Assembly: GCF_014841215.1 (NCBI RefSeq)
Contig: NZ_JACYTR010000022.1
Coordinates: 1 to 64,000, forward strand
Direction: 5' to 3'
Source: Pseudomarimonas arenosa
Lineage (GTDB): Bacteria; Pseudomonadota; Gammaproteobacteria; Xanthomonadales; Xanthomonadaceae
DNA: 64,000 nucleotides
Both the position numbers and the translations under genes were made by a program. Numbering within the stretch: position 1 is the stretch's first letter; the number at the start of each line of letters is the position of its first letter. The notes under the pieces are model-generated. The model saw only the letters and a list, made by a program, of their open reading frames with translations. It did not search any database and was not told the DNA's origin. Shown one piece after another: positions 37,064-45,582 of the stretch.

Positions 37064-37439
37064 GGCAGACACGTGCGCGGCAATGGACCGCGGAGTCTAC
37101 CAGCCTCGCTGCCGAGGGCCAGTCCAGCGCGCGGCAGGGGTTCGCGCGGGCCATTGCCGCAATGCAATCGAATTCAGTCTTGACCCGGCCAACCCCCGAC
37201 CAACACAGTGCCCGTCTCTTCACGAGCCGATGTCGAAACCCATTGATTCGCAGAAGTCACGACTTGCTCCCCTCCCCCTGGCGGGGGAGGGGCTGGGGAA
37301 GAGGGGGCGAACGAAGCCAGCATCCCCCTCTTCCCACCCCACCCCTGCCCAAACATCGGGGAGGGAGTTCCGGGGCACCGATGCGCAAGGAAATCCGTGC
37401 GCACGGGTGCCCCCCGCGATTCCAGTCTCGGAGCTTTGC
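37064..37439 (+). repeat. Single copy of the 203-bp hairpin unit between divergent genes
   Basis: At 37208-37400 the sequence follows the same order as the array at 25971: GAGCCGATGTCGAAACCCAT, TTGATTCGCAGAAGTC, CCCCTCCCCCTGGCGGGGGA, then GGGGCTGGGG, CATCCCCCTC and ATCGGGGAGGGAGTTCCGGG. The last block matches 25879-25900 and the degraded unit near 26815. The amylase start lies about 40 bases after it. The rest of the stretch shows no gene. Confidence 0.75.
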
Positions 37440-39320
37440 ATGCGCGTATCGGTCCGCCTGATGTCCTTTGGCCTGATGTCCTTTGGCCTGTTGCTGTTGG
37501 CCCTGCCCGGCTTTGCCCTTGCGAATCAATCCCTGCGGGTGGAGCCGCCTTTCTGGTGGGTAGGCATGCGCGACCCGTCGCTGCAGCTGATGATTCATGC
37601 GCCGGACATCGCAAAGGCCGAAGCGCGAAGCGTCTCCAAAGACGTCACGATCACCGCCCAGCACCGACTCAGCAGTCCAAACTACCTGTTCGTGGACCTG
37701 GTGATCGCAGCCGACACGGCGCCGGGAACGGTGTCCTTGGAACTGACGCGCGACGGCCAATCGGTGGCGCAGATCGAGTACCCGCTGCAGGCGAGGCGCA
37801 AGGGCTCGGCAGATCGAGTCGGCTTCGGCCCGCAGGACGCCATCTATCTGCTGGTGCCGGACCGCTTCGCCAATGGCGATCCACGCAATGACAACAGCGC
37901 CGATACGCTGGAAAAGATCGATCGCAGCAAGCCAGGCGGACGTCACGGTGGCGACCTGGCCGGAATGTCTCAGGCCCTGCCCTATCTGGCAGATCTCGGC
38001 ATTACCCAGATCTGGCCGACGCCGCTGGTCGAGAACGATATGCCGGCCTATTCCTATCACGGCTATGCGCCCACCGATCTGTACCGCATCGATCCACGTT
38101 TCGGTAGCAATGAGGATTACCGCGCATTTGTCGCCGCTGCCGGCCAACGCGGCATCGGGGTGATCCAGGACATCGTGCTGAATCACATTGGCTCGCATCA
38201 CCACTGGCTGCGCGATCCACCCAGCGCTGACTGGATCAACGGCAACGGCCAGTTCAGCCCGACCACCCATGCCCGCACCACGGTGCAGGATCGCTACGCG
38301 GCAGCTGTCGACCGCGACGAGTTCCTGCAGGGCTGGTTTGTCGAGACCATGCCGGATCTCAATCAGCGCAACCCATTCCTTGCGACCTACCTGATCCAGA
38401 ATAGCCTGTGGTGGATCGAGTACGCCGACCTCTCGGGCATTCGCGAAGACACCTACCCCTACTCCGAGCCCGACTTCCTCGCCCGCTGGTCGAAACGGAT
38501 TGTTCAGGAATATCCGAGCTTCTCGATCGTTGGCGAAGAGTGGAGTCGCAACCCCACCATCGTTTCGCACTGGCAGGCCAACGCCGGACAATCACGTCAC
38601 GCCGACAGCGCCACCAATGCCATGATGGATTTTCCGCTGTACTACGAGCTGAGTGAGGCCCTGGCGCAGGACGATGGCCAGAAAGCGCTGGATCGGCTGT
38701 ATCAGGCTCTGGTCAACGACGCCTTGTACCCGGCGCCGGAACGCATGGTGTTGTTTGACGGCAATCACGATACGCCGCGGCTGTATTCCTTGCTCGGAGA
38801 GGATCAAGGACGCTACCGCGCGGCGCTCACCTACTTGCTCACCCTGCCGCGCACACCGCAACTCTTCTACGGCTCGGAAGTGGCGATGAGCAGCCCGGTG
38901 GAGCGCGATGACGGGCGGGTCAGAGGCGATTTCCCCGGCGGCTGGGCGGGCGACAAGGTCAATGGTTTCACCGGCGCCGGCCTGACCGACACGGCGCGTC
39001 GGACCCAACAGCTGGTTCGCAGCCTGCTGCGCTTCCGTCGCAGCTCCAGCGCACTCACCCGCGGCGATCTGATTCATTTTCTGCCCAAGGACGGTGTGTA
39101 CGTGTTCGCCCGGCGCAGCGCCGAGCAGACTGTCCTGGTGGCGATCAATCGCAGCGCAATGGAGCAAACGCTTGACGCCCGACGCTTCCGTGAAGCCTTG
39201 GGCGATGCAGGGGAACTGCTGGATGTGCTGGATCAGACCCGGGTCGATCTCGGTCAAGGCATCCGCGTGCCAGCGGACGACATTCGAGTTCTTGAGTCGA
39301 CGTCAGCGCCGCAGCGCTAG
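37440..39320 (+). CDS. Secreted GH13 alpha-amylase / cyclomaltodextrinase-like enzyme
   Basis: The 626-residue exported glycosidase hydrolyses alpha-glucans. It has a signal peptide (MRVSVRLMSFGLMSFGLLLL and following), a cyclomaltodextrinase-type N-terminal beta domain (to about residue 115), a catalytic barrel from DAIYLLVPDRFANGD, and a C-terminal beta domain. The catalytic residues are visible: nucleophile Asp in LSGIREDTYPY, acid Glu in SIVGEEW, and transition-state Asp in FDGNHDTPR. It is closest in style to neopullulanase/SusA-like periplasmic enzymes. The start at 37440 has CGGAG six bases upstream and opens the signal peptide; the frame stays open to 36831 without meaning. Its TAG stop is shared with the tip of an inserted mini-IS630 element. 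Confidence 0.93.
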   Translation: MRVSVRLMSFGLMSFGLLLLALPGFALANQSLRVEPPFWWVGMRDPSLQLMIHAPDIAKAEARSVSKDVTITAQHRLSSPNYLFVDLVIAADTAPGTVSLELTRDGQSVAQIEYPLQARRKGSADRVGFGPQDAIYLLVPDRFANGDPRNDNSADTLEKIDRSKPGGRHGGDLAGMSQALPYLADLGITQIWPTPLVENDMPAYSYHGYAPTDLYRIDPRFGSNEDYRAFVAAAGQRGIGVIQDIVLNHIGSHHHWLRDPPSADWINGNGQFSPTTHARTTVQDRYAAAVDRDEFLQGWFVETMPDLNQRNPFLATYLIQNSLWWIEYADLSGIREDTYPYSEPDFLARWSKRIVQEYPSFSIVGEEWSRNPTIVSHWQANAGQSRHADSATNAMMDFPLYYELSEALAQDDGQKALDRLYQALVNDALYPAPERMVLFDGNHDTPRLYSLLGEDQGRYRAALTYLLTLPRTPQLFYGSEVAMSSPVERDDGRVRGDFPGGWAGDKVNGFTGAGLTDTARRTQQLVRSLLRFRRSSSALTRGDLIHFLPKDGVYVFARRSAEQTVLVAINRSAMEQTLDARRFREALGDAGELLDVLDQTRVDLGQGIRVPADDIRVLESTSAPQR

Positions 39321-39490
39321 TGTCCTGTCGCAGAAATACTGATGGGCCGATTGCGCGCGGATGGTGAGATTGAGCTCTTCGTAACCCGATACAACGCTGA
39401 CGCAACCCCTTTCCAGTGGATCGCCACCGCCGACTCAATCTTGCAAAAGATCGCGCGCCTTGCGAAACGTATTTCTGCGACAGGACACTA
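39318..39490 (+). mobile_element. Internally deleted IS630 derivative (MITE-like), copy 1
   Basis: The element is 173 bp with perfect terminal repeats, TAGTGTCCTGTCGCAGAAAT and its inverse, and TA at both tips. Inside, the first 12 transposase codons (MGRLRADGEIEL) are fused in frame to the last codons (FVTRYNADATPFQW and onward), giving an open frame from ATG 39341 to TAG 39491. The leader present in the parental copy is missing. It lacks a catalytic domain, so it can only move with an outside transposase. Its left tip coincides with the TAG stop of the amylase gene. Confidence 0.85.
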
Positions 39491-39504
39491 GCCTCGGGCC
39501 TCCC

Positions 39505-39978
39505 TCAAGCACGCTGTGGCCGATACTCCACGATCAGCACCTCGGCGTCGCTCTCAAGACCATCAAATGCGCGTAGCATGCAGGCCCGCGACCAGTCGCG
39601 GGCTCGGTTGCCGGATCCCGAGCCAATCAGCGGAAACGCCACGCTGCGAAAGCCGTTTCGCTCAACTTCGCGCATCGCGTTTCGCACCGACTGCGTAACC
39701 GAATACTCGGTAGCGAACCAGAACAGGTTGATGCCGGCCACATGTACGATGCCCTTGAAGGGCAGTCGGCCCGCCGTGGTCAGGCGCGCTTCGCCCAGGG
39801 GGATTGGACCCAAGCGCGCCAATTGTTGAAAGGGCTGCGTTCCGCCGCGTTTCTTGATCGCCGCCGAAACGCCCTGCGGCAACAACAGCCACCAGGGAAT
39901 GATGTTGCGATTCCAGCTGTTGACGATCACCTCGACCGGCTGATCCAGCAGATCGCCGACGACCATCTGCGGCTTCAT
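39505..39978 (-). CDS. Macro-domain protein (ADP-ribose binding)
   Basis: The 157-residue protein consists of a macro domain: VVGDLLDQPVEVIVNSWNRN at the start, PQGVSAAIKKRGG, and VAFPLIGSGSGNRARDW in the phosphate-binding loop region. Macro domains bind or hydrolyse ADP-ribose and its derivatives. The start at 39978 lies one base past the stop of the upstream gene (TGATATG), so the two are coupled; longer frames to 40047 run inside that gene. The NAD-salvage cluster is about 4 kb away but on another transcript, so a link is only speculative. Confidence 0.85.
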   Translation of the reverse strand: MKPQMVVGDLLDQPVEVIVNSWNRNIIPWWLLLPQGVSAAIKKRGGTQPFQQLARLGPIPLGEARLTTAGRLPFKGIVHVAGINLFWFATEYSVTQSVRNAMREVERNGFRSVAFPLIGSGSGNRARDWSRACMLRAFDGLESDAEVLIVEYRPQRA

Positions 39979-39979
39979 A

Positions 39980-41104
39980 TCATCGCGCCAGCTCACCGCG
40001 CAAACCAAGGTAGCGCAGCATCTCCCGCGCCCGCTCGGCATTGCCACCCTGGATATCGCCGCTGAGACTCAACAGCGGTCGCAGCAGAGCGGCCAGCGCC
40101 GCCGCCTCATCCCAGTCCAGCGTCCATGGATCAGTGGTTTCACTGCCAGGAGATGGCTGCCGCCTCAGCTGCGGTGGGTAATAGCCGACCCGACGCAGCT
40201 TACCTTCAATCTTAACTGGTAGATTGACCTCGATAAATTCGCCCCAGGTCGATTCGTAGTCCAGACGATAACTGCCACCGTCACGCAGCACATCGGCCAG
40301 CACAATTCGCGCTGGCGGCGGCAGGCGTTCGGATCGCCCATTGTTTGCAATGGCCTGGGCGGCCGGCGAGCTGTGGACGGCGAAACAGCCATTGGCGCAG
40401 TATTGACCGGGTGGCATCCATCCAGCGATAGCCTCGGGGTTCTCACACCATCCTTGCGCGCGGCTGGCAAACGCCTTGATCTCCGCGGCCGTCGTCCGGC
40501 CCGGCTCGACCACAAACAAGGGCTTGCCGCAGCTCGGGCAGGCATTCAGCGCCGAGGCCGATTCCGCTGCCGACCCAGCACCAGCCCCATCCTGCTGGGG
40601 CCGCACATCACCGGATATCAGGCCACTCGCCTGCCTTCTGTTCTCGAACGCGATCAGCAGCTTGGCGACCAGCAGCAAAGCGGCAAGCCCGATCAATGCC
40701 CGCCAGTCCCAAAACAAGGCCAGCAGACCGAACAGCAGGAAGACCAGATAAATCGGACTCAGATGGAATCCGGACCTCGGAAGGGAAGGCTGCTCGGACT
40801 GTTTGGCGATCGGGGCACTGGGCGCCAACTCCGGCTCGAAACGATACTCAGCCGGTCTGCCGTTGCGCAGCACTCGCAACGCTTCCGGCCCCAGCTCGAT
40901 CTGCGACCAGACGATCTCCACCCCCTCACCGTGAATCCGCAGTGTCGATTCGTCCAGCACCTCCAGGCTCAGCACCGAGGCGCACAGCGCTGTGGAGCGA
41001 CTACCCAAGGTCGCTGACACCTGCCCCGGATGAAACCTCAGAACCTCGAACCGTTCCGGGTCGACCAGCGCTACCTGCAAGCCGTGTAGTTGGTCTGCGA
41101 TCAT
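39980..41104 (-). CDS. Membrane protein with a zinc-ribbon-like cytoplasmic part
   Basis: The 374-residue product has no recognised family. Residues 1-110 form a soluble beta-rich domain. Two adjacent membrane helices follow (IYLVFLLFGLLALFWDW and LIGLAALLLVAKLLIAF). Then come CPSCGKPLF and, about 50 residues later, CANGC, which could bind a zinc ion together. The end resembles no known fold. The start at 41104 is preceded by GGAGGTGA, an excellent ribosome binding site. It is coupled to the macro-domain gene that follows. Confidence 0.65.
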   Translation of the reverse strand: MIADQLHGLQVALVDPERFEVLRFHPGQVSATLGSRSTALCASVLSLEVLDESTLRIHGEGVEIVWSQIELGPEALRVLRNGRPAEYRFEPELAPSAPIAKQSEQPSLPRSGFHLSPIYLVFLLFGLLALFWDWRALIGLAALLLVAKLLIAFENRRQASGLISGDVRPQQDGAGAGSAAESASALNACPSCGKPLFVVEPGRTTAAEIKAFASRAQGWCENPEAIAGWMPPGQYCANGCFAVHSSPAAQAIANNGRSERLPPPARIVLADVLRDGGSYRLDYESTWGEFIEVNLPVKIEGKLRRVGYYPPQLRRQPSPGSETTDPWTLDWDEAAALAALLRPLLSLSGDIQGGNAERAREMLRYLGLRGELAR

Positions 41105-41247
41105 GGCGATCACCTCCAGTCCGGTAAGCGCGCGCCGGTCTGGACTGATGGTAGCGCGCCACATCACAGGGCGACACATCGGCTACCCGCCCTTCGTCTG
41201 CGCAACGCCTATCCGGCCCGGCAGCGCAGGCGCCGGCCCGTGCGACC

Positions 41248-43026
41248 CTATTCGAAGCCCGACCTGAACACCAGGGAGGCTTGCAGACTGAACTCGAAGG
41301 GCCCGAGATCGACGCCCGCGCCTTGTGGACGAGGCACGCCGAGCAGATCACGCTCGATACCCTGTGCGCTGGCCTGATCGATGCCGCTGGACCCCTCGGA
41401 GTAGCGAAAGTCACCGTTATGGACAGCGACAAACTGGGGCAGCTCGGTCAAGGTCTCCGGCCAGGCAGGCGCGACCGCCGCACCACTCACCCCTTGCTCG
41501 ATGGCAAACAGATTGCGGCTGGCGACATCCGGCGCCCGCCCCTGCACAAAGTCGCCGGCACCGCGGCGATCGATCACGATGTTATTGTGAATCTGTGCCT
41601 CGCCGCTGAAAGCGAAGGCCAGCACCATGCTGCTCTGGGCCGGATCATGGAGGCTGCCGTAGCCAAACATCAGGTTATGGCTCACCTTGACGCTGCCATC
41701 CAGCACCGGTGTACTGAGGCAGATCGGCGTGCCACCGAGCGGCGACTCCGGGTCATTGATGAACAGGTTGTTCCAGACTTCTGCATCGGCGGTGAAATCG
41801 CCATAGGTGCCGCAGCCACCTTGATAGTGAAAACCGCAACCGCGCTGATTGCGCACCACGTTGTCATGCACACGGAAGGTGCCGTCAAAGGCGCCGATAC
41901 CGGTAGCGGCGCCACCGGCGCAGTTTCCACCCTGGCCGTTCTGATCAAAGATATGGAACGCATGCGGCGCGCCGTTGTCATGCAGGTAATTCCAGCCGAA
42001 CTCATAGGCCTCGGTGGCGGGGCCAGTGCTGCGATTGGAGAGATAGAAGATGTGGTGCAGAAAACTGGTACCGGCGTTGCCAAAATCATGCACGTCATTG
42101 CCATAGAATCTACCGCCGCCGGCCTGTCGACCGCTGCCGGACACCACGCCACCGGTGCCTTCGGCGTGCGGACCAAACACCTCGTTGCCGATGAAGCGCA
42201 TGCGATAGAACGACATCGAAGCGCTGATATTTGATTCCAGCCGCAGCTTGGAGAAGCTCCAATGGTCATTGCCGCCGTAGTGATTGCGCAAGGCTGCGGG
42301 GAAATTCACGCTGCGGTTGTCGGCCGTCGGATTGGCGACATTGGAGATGTAAGCCGGCGTGCCCGGGTAGCTGGCGACGAAGAAGGGATGGCTGTCGCTG
42401 CCCGCGTAGGGAGTGACGCTGCCGATTCGAACCGAGTCGGTATCGGAGTACCCGCGCAGATAGATCACATCCCCGGGCTGCAATCGGCCTCGGCTGGGAT
42501 CGGCTGCGCTGTCCAGCGTCTTCCACGGAGCGGCGAAACTGCCGTCTCCCGTGCTGTCGTTGCCACTGTCGGAGACAAAGAAAATGCGTCCGTCACGCAC
42601 CAGGAAGGGCAGCCCGTTGGACAACTCACCGCCCACTTCAACACGCAGTTGCACCGATTCCGCACCCAGTGACGCCGGCAGCGAGAATGCGATCTCCTGC
42701 ATGCGATGGTAGCGGCTAAGATCGGCTGGCCCACCCGGCGCCTGACCATCAGCGGGCTTCCAGTAGTACACATGCGCTGCCTGGAGCCGCTCGCCTCCCG
42801 CGCGCTCCAGCCAGACGATGCTGCTCGACTGCGTATCGCCCAGCCCCTGCCCCCATACCGTCACGATGCTGCCGTGCTGCGCTTCGCTCAAGCCGCCCGC
42901 GGCATCACTGTTGCCGCTGCTCGGTCCACTAACCAGATCACTGAAGCGCAATAGCGGCGCCGTCGACGCCGCAATCGGCAGGCACAGCAGCCCGACAAAC
43001 ACCAGAACTCGACCCAACACGTCCAC
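41248..43026 (-). CDS. Secreted parallel beta-helix protein with IPT/TIG-like start and GFE end
   Basis: The 592-residue exported protein has a signal peptide (MDVLGRVLVFVGLLCLPIAA), an IPT/TIG-like domain (GSIVTVWGQGLGDTQSSSIV), and then a right-handed parallel beta-helix of the pectate-lyase/DUF1565 kind (FFVSDSGNDSTGDGSFAAPW is the classic opening, followed by repeated N-rich turns such as VHDNVVRNQRGCGFHYQG). The C-terminus is ASLVFRSGFE, sharing the F-x-x-G-F-E motif and ending exactly on it. A polysaccharide or surface substrate is likely from the fold; no catalytic residues are assigned. Confidence 0.75.
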   Translation of the reverse strand: MDVLGRVLVFVGLLCLPIAASTAPLLRFSDLVSGPSSGNSDAAGGLSEAQHGSIVTVWGQGLGDTQSSSIVWLERAGGERLQAAHVYYWKPADGQAPGGPADLSRYHRMQEIAFSLPASLGAESVQLRVEVGGELSNGLPFLVRDGRIFFVSDSGNDSTGDGSFAAPWKTLDSAADPSRGRLQPGDVIYLRGYSDTDSVRIGSVTPYAGSDSHPFFVASYPGTPAYISNVANPTADNRSVNFPAALRNHYGGNDHWSFSKLRLESNISASMSFYRMRFIGNEVFGPHAEGTGGVVSGSGRQAGGGRFYGNDVHDFGNAGTSFLHHIFYLSNRSTGPATEAYEFGWNYLHDNGAPHAFHIFDQNGQGGNCAGGAATGIGAFDGTFRVHDNVVRNQRGCGFHYQGGCGTYGDFTADAEVWNNLFINDPESPLGGTPICLSTPVLDGSVKVSHNLMFGYGSLHDPAQSSMVLAFAFSGEAQIHNNIVIDRRGAGDFVQGRAPDVASRNLFAIEQGVSGAAVAPAWPETLTELPQFVAVHNGDFRYSEGSSGIDQASAQGIERDLLGVPRPQGAGVDLGPFEFSLQASLVFRSGFE

Positions 43027-43177
43027 TCACCCGTGAAATTCAGGGCGCAGGATAGCCGGCTGCCACCACAGGGCGACTGCCGCTGGTCGCTGAATGCGCG
43101 CCGGGCGAGGAACTGGCGCATCGTCTCCAGTCGCTGTAAGGAACAAACATGGGGCGTTTCACTATGTCAGCGGCAAA

Positions 43178-43792
43178 CTACGGCTTGCCGCCCTCGCCAT
43201 CACCAGGAAGGCCATCCTCACCGCCGCCGGCACCTCCACTCCCGGAATCGCCATCGCCGGTGTCGTCACCATCGCCTTCGTCATCATCGCCGCTGCCGGG
43301 CCCCGTCGAGCTGCCGCCCGATCCATCGCCACCACGCCCCGTGATCGAAGGCCCGCCGTCGCCGTCGCCAGTGTCGTTGTCCGCCTCGTCTGGTGGTTTC
43401 AAATGGAGCGCATCGTATTCGCGGTTCCGCACTTGTGCCTGTTCAGCCTCCCACTGTGGATTGGATTCGGGTCGGTGATAGTGCCGGTCCGCGTTTTTCT
43501 CCAGGCTGCGGTCCACCGCACGCTGCAAATAGGCATCGATCAGCGCCAGATCCTTGTCTATTCGCCGCAAGATTCCCTGGGATACTCTCTCCATGGCATC
43601 CAGCTGATCCTTGGTCGGCGTAACGCGATCGATCTGCTGCTGGTCAGGGTTGTCGGGTAGTTCGTTTGCAACAAACTTCTGCAGCACCGAATAGCCAGCG
43701 ATGGCTCTTTCTGGGGAGTTGCTGTTGCCGCTGTAGAGCAATTCCATTCCGACCCAAAGATATCCCCACTGCCTTTCATCAAACGTCTTCAT
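43178..43792 (-). CDS. Hypothetical protein with an acidic Gly/Asp-rich tail
   Basis: The 204-residue product belongs to no recognised family. Residues 1-135 are helical and charged (KTFDERQWGYLWVGMELLYS and DQLDAMERVSQGILRRIDKD). The last 70 residues are low complexity (Gly, Asp, Ser, for example GSGDDDEGDGDDTGDGD), so probably disordered and possibly calcium-binding. There is no signal peptide. The start at 43792 has GAGG three bases upstream. It follows the gene at 43859-44776 by 66 bases on the same strand and is probably expressed with it. Confidence 0.55.
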   Translation of the reverse strand: MKTFDERQWGYLWVGMELLYSGNSNSPERAIAGYSVLQKFVANELPDNPDQQQIDRVTPTKDQLDAMERVSQGILRRIDKDLALIDAYLQRAVDRSLEKNADRHYHRPESNPQWEAEQAQVRNREYDALHLKPPDEADNDTGDGDGGPSITGRGGDGSGGSSTGPGSGDDDEGDGDDTGDGDSGSGGAGGGEDGLPGDGEGGKP

Positions 43793-43858
43793 AGTCCTCA
43801 ACCCCTGTCCGCCGACAACGAAGGAGGCAATCGGCAAGAGCCGAGCGCCCGGAATGCC

Positions 43859-44776
43859 TTAGGCCGATACCTGACTAAGGTCGATATCAACGCTGTGCTT
43901 GAAGGACAACGTCTGCTTATCCAGCACTTTGTGCCCAGGGGTCGACACGGGCCCGGTGGTCGACACTCCGCCCATCACCATCACCATATGCGCGGTCACT
44001 TCGAGGGTCAGCGTGACGGTGTTGTCGTAGACCTGGTCGCGCTTGGTCGTCCAGATGCCGTAGTCGTACAGCGGGAAATTGGTGCGCGCCAGCTCGGGAA
44101 CACCGCGCACTGGCTTGACGTGAGCGATATCGACCTTGACCGGCGGGAAGAGGTCGTCCGGCCCACTGTAGTCGGTCCCGTCCGCGCACTTGCGCAATTC
44201 ATACGAATGAATGCATGCCGTGTCTGAGGAGCTGTCCAGCAACGCGAAGTCCTTGATCGACCGCCCCACCGTGTCTGAATGCGAAATGCCTGCCGTCAAG
44301 GTGTCACCAAAGCTGCCGAGATTGACCGAATCGGAGTGACCGGTCGAGCCGCCTTCGTTGGCAGCTTCAGGGAATCCCCCTTGAAAGACAAAGCAGTTGC
44401 CATTGAGCAACATCTTCACTTCCACCTTGTCGCAGTAGTATCCAAGTAGCGCCGCCCGCAACGCCGTACCCAGGTTCAGGAACCCACCGTCTTGCCCCCC
44501 TTCTTTGCCTGTGGCCAGCAGTTCGCCAGGTCGAAACGCGCTGTCGCCAGAGTATTCGAGCCGCTTGGCATCATTGTTTCGAAGCGCTACCAGCAGACTC
44601 TTGGATTTATCCGGGTTCGCTTGCAGAACGATGTAGTAGAACAATCGCACCGCAGGCGTCTGTGGCCCCTGATTGATGGGAAGATGCATCGGCCCGAACA
44701 TACCCCAGCCAGGCTGCTTGTTAAGTGCGTCGGCACCCAAGTCCTTCGTGTCTGAAATACAGATCGCACTGCTCAT
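43859..44776 (-). CDS. Hypothetical protein of unknown family
   Basis: The 305-residue product is not recognised. It is beta-rich with many Gly/Ser turns and four Cys residues (LLGYYCDKVEVKMLLNGNCF, SSSDTACIHSYELRKCADG), and has no signal peptide. HMVMVMGGVSTTGPVSTPG near the end stands out. The start at 44776 has GGGGGA four bases upstream; the frame to 44848 has none. With the acidic-tail gene it forms a small cassette bounded by a mosaic palindrome at 44900 and by the beta-helix gene. An inclusion-type or structural role is possible, but nothing in the sequence proves it. Confidence 0.6.
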   Translation of the reverse strand: MSSAICISDTKDLGADALNKQPGWGMFGPMHLPINQGPQTPAVRLFYYIVLQANPDKSKSLLVALRNNDAKRLEYSGDSAFRPGELLATGKEGGQDGGFLNLGTALRAALLGYYCDKVEVKMLLNGNCFVFQGGFPEAANEGGSTGHSDSVNLGSFGDTLTAGISHSDTVGRSIKDFALLDSSSDTACIHSYELRKCADGTDYSGPDDLFPPVKVDIAHVKPVRGVPELARTNFPLYDYGIWTTKRDQVYDNTVTLTLEVTAHMVMVMGGVSTTGPVSTPGHKVLDKQTLSFKHSVDIDLSQVSA

Positions 44777-44899
44777 GGTTTCCCCCACGTTTGATGAATG
44801 ACGCTCACCGCCAGCGATGACGCCCTCCCCTCCGTGCTGCCGACCCAAGTCGCAGGTTGCTGAAAAACCTCCATCCGGGAGTTCTTCGGCCGACTGCTA

Positions 44900-45024
44900 A
44901 GGAATCTCTGAACAAGTTCAGAGATTCCTGCGGTGCACGGATGCACCGCCGCGATCAACAACGTACGTTGTTGATCAGCGTGAGCCGAGTCCGGACCTGT
45001 GCCGGATTCGGCGCGTCTGAGTAA
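44900..45024 (-). repeat. Mosaic palindromic element, copy 4 (inverse orientation)
   Basis: It reads, on the plus strand, GGAATCTCTGAACAAGTTCA, GATTCCTGCGGTGCACGGAT and GCACCGCCGC, then the 24-bp palindrome with arm GATCAACAACGT, then AGCGTGAGCCGAGTCCGGAC, CTGTGCCGGATTCGGCGCG and TCTGAGTAAG. This is the reverse of copies 1 and 5, with the last stem truncated. Confidence 0.8.
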
Positions 45025-45362
45025 GATTTTTCAAGCAAGAGGTTGAAGTTGGACAGCGCCACACTTGAGATGAGCCAGTCGAACGGTTTGCTGGAAATCG
45101 AACACTGATCTTCCGTACACCCTCCGTGTCGCATCCGGGCAGGCCACTGAATTTCAGCGGACAGCCCATACAACGCGTTACGAAAGCGCTTGGACAGTAG
45201 CACGCTAACAGCGCACATCGGGCTCACTACTGCGAAATTCACAGGACGCAATGATCATTTGGCCGCTCTTACCGTCAAATCGACTTGCCGATCCAGCAAG
45301 GCCCATCGGCATCGACCACCAATTGCGAACTCCACACAGAAATCGTTGGGCGGTTTTCAACC
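45025..45362. other. Intergenic stretch without a supported gene
   Basis: Only short frames without ribosome binding sites are present. On the minus strand, FDFQQTVRLAHLKCGAVQL near 45050-45110 reads smoothly and could be debris of a coding repeat, but no start or full gene exists. Confidence 0.4.
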
Positions 45363-45582
45363 TAGTGTCATGTCGCATAAATAACATTCATACATGACGT
45401 ATACTTTTCCGGGCTTGGTTGCGGGAAACGCTGATGGGCCGATTGCGCGCGGATGGTGAGATTGAGCTCTTCGTAACCCGATACAACGCGTACGAAACCC
45501 CTTACCAGTGGATCGCCACCGCCGACTCAATCTTGCAAAAGATCGCGCGCCCTGCGAAACGTATTTCTGCGACAGGACACTA
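45363..45582 (+). mobile_element. Internally deleted IS630 derivative (MITE-like), copy 2
   Basis: The element is 220 bp with tips TAGTGTCATGTCGCATAAAT and ATTTCTGCGACAGGACACTA. It keeps the full leader seen in the copy at 1-248 (TGACGTATACTTTTCCGGGC). The deletion junction GAGCTC|TTCGTAACC is the same as in copy 1, and the fused frame is open from ATG 45435 to TAG 45583. The right tip supplies the TAG stop, read on the minus strand, of the TauD-like gene. Confidence 0.85.

Noticed and set aside
37257-38591. A 444-codon open frame on the minus strand opposite the amylase
   Set aside because: It mirrors the amylase codons, has no ribosome binding site, and ends inside the hairpin repeat.
41281-42234. 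A 317-codon open frame opposite the beta-helix gene
   Set aside because: It is a shadow of the recognised beta-helix coding region; the Ala/Val-rich translation has no domain.
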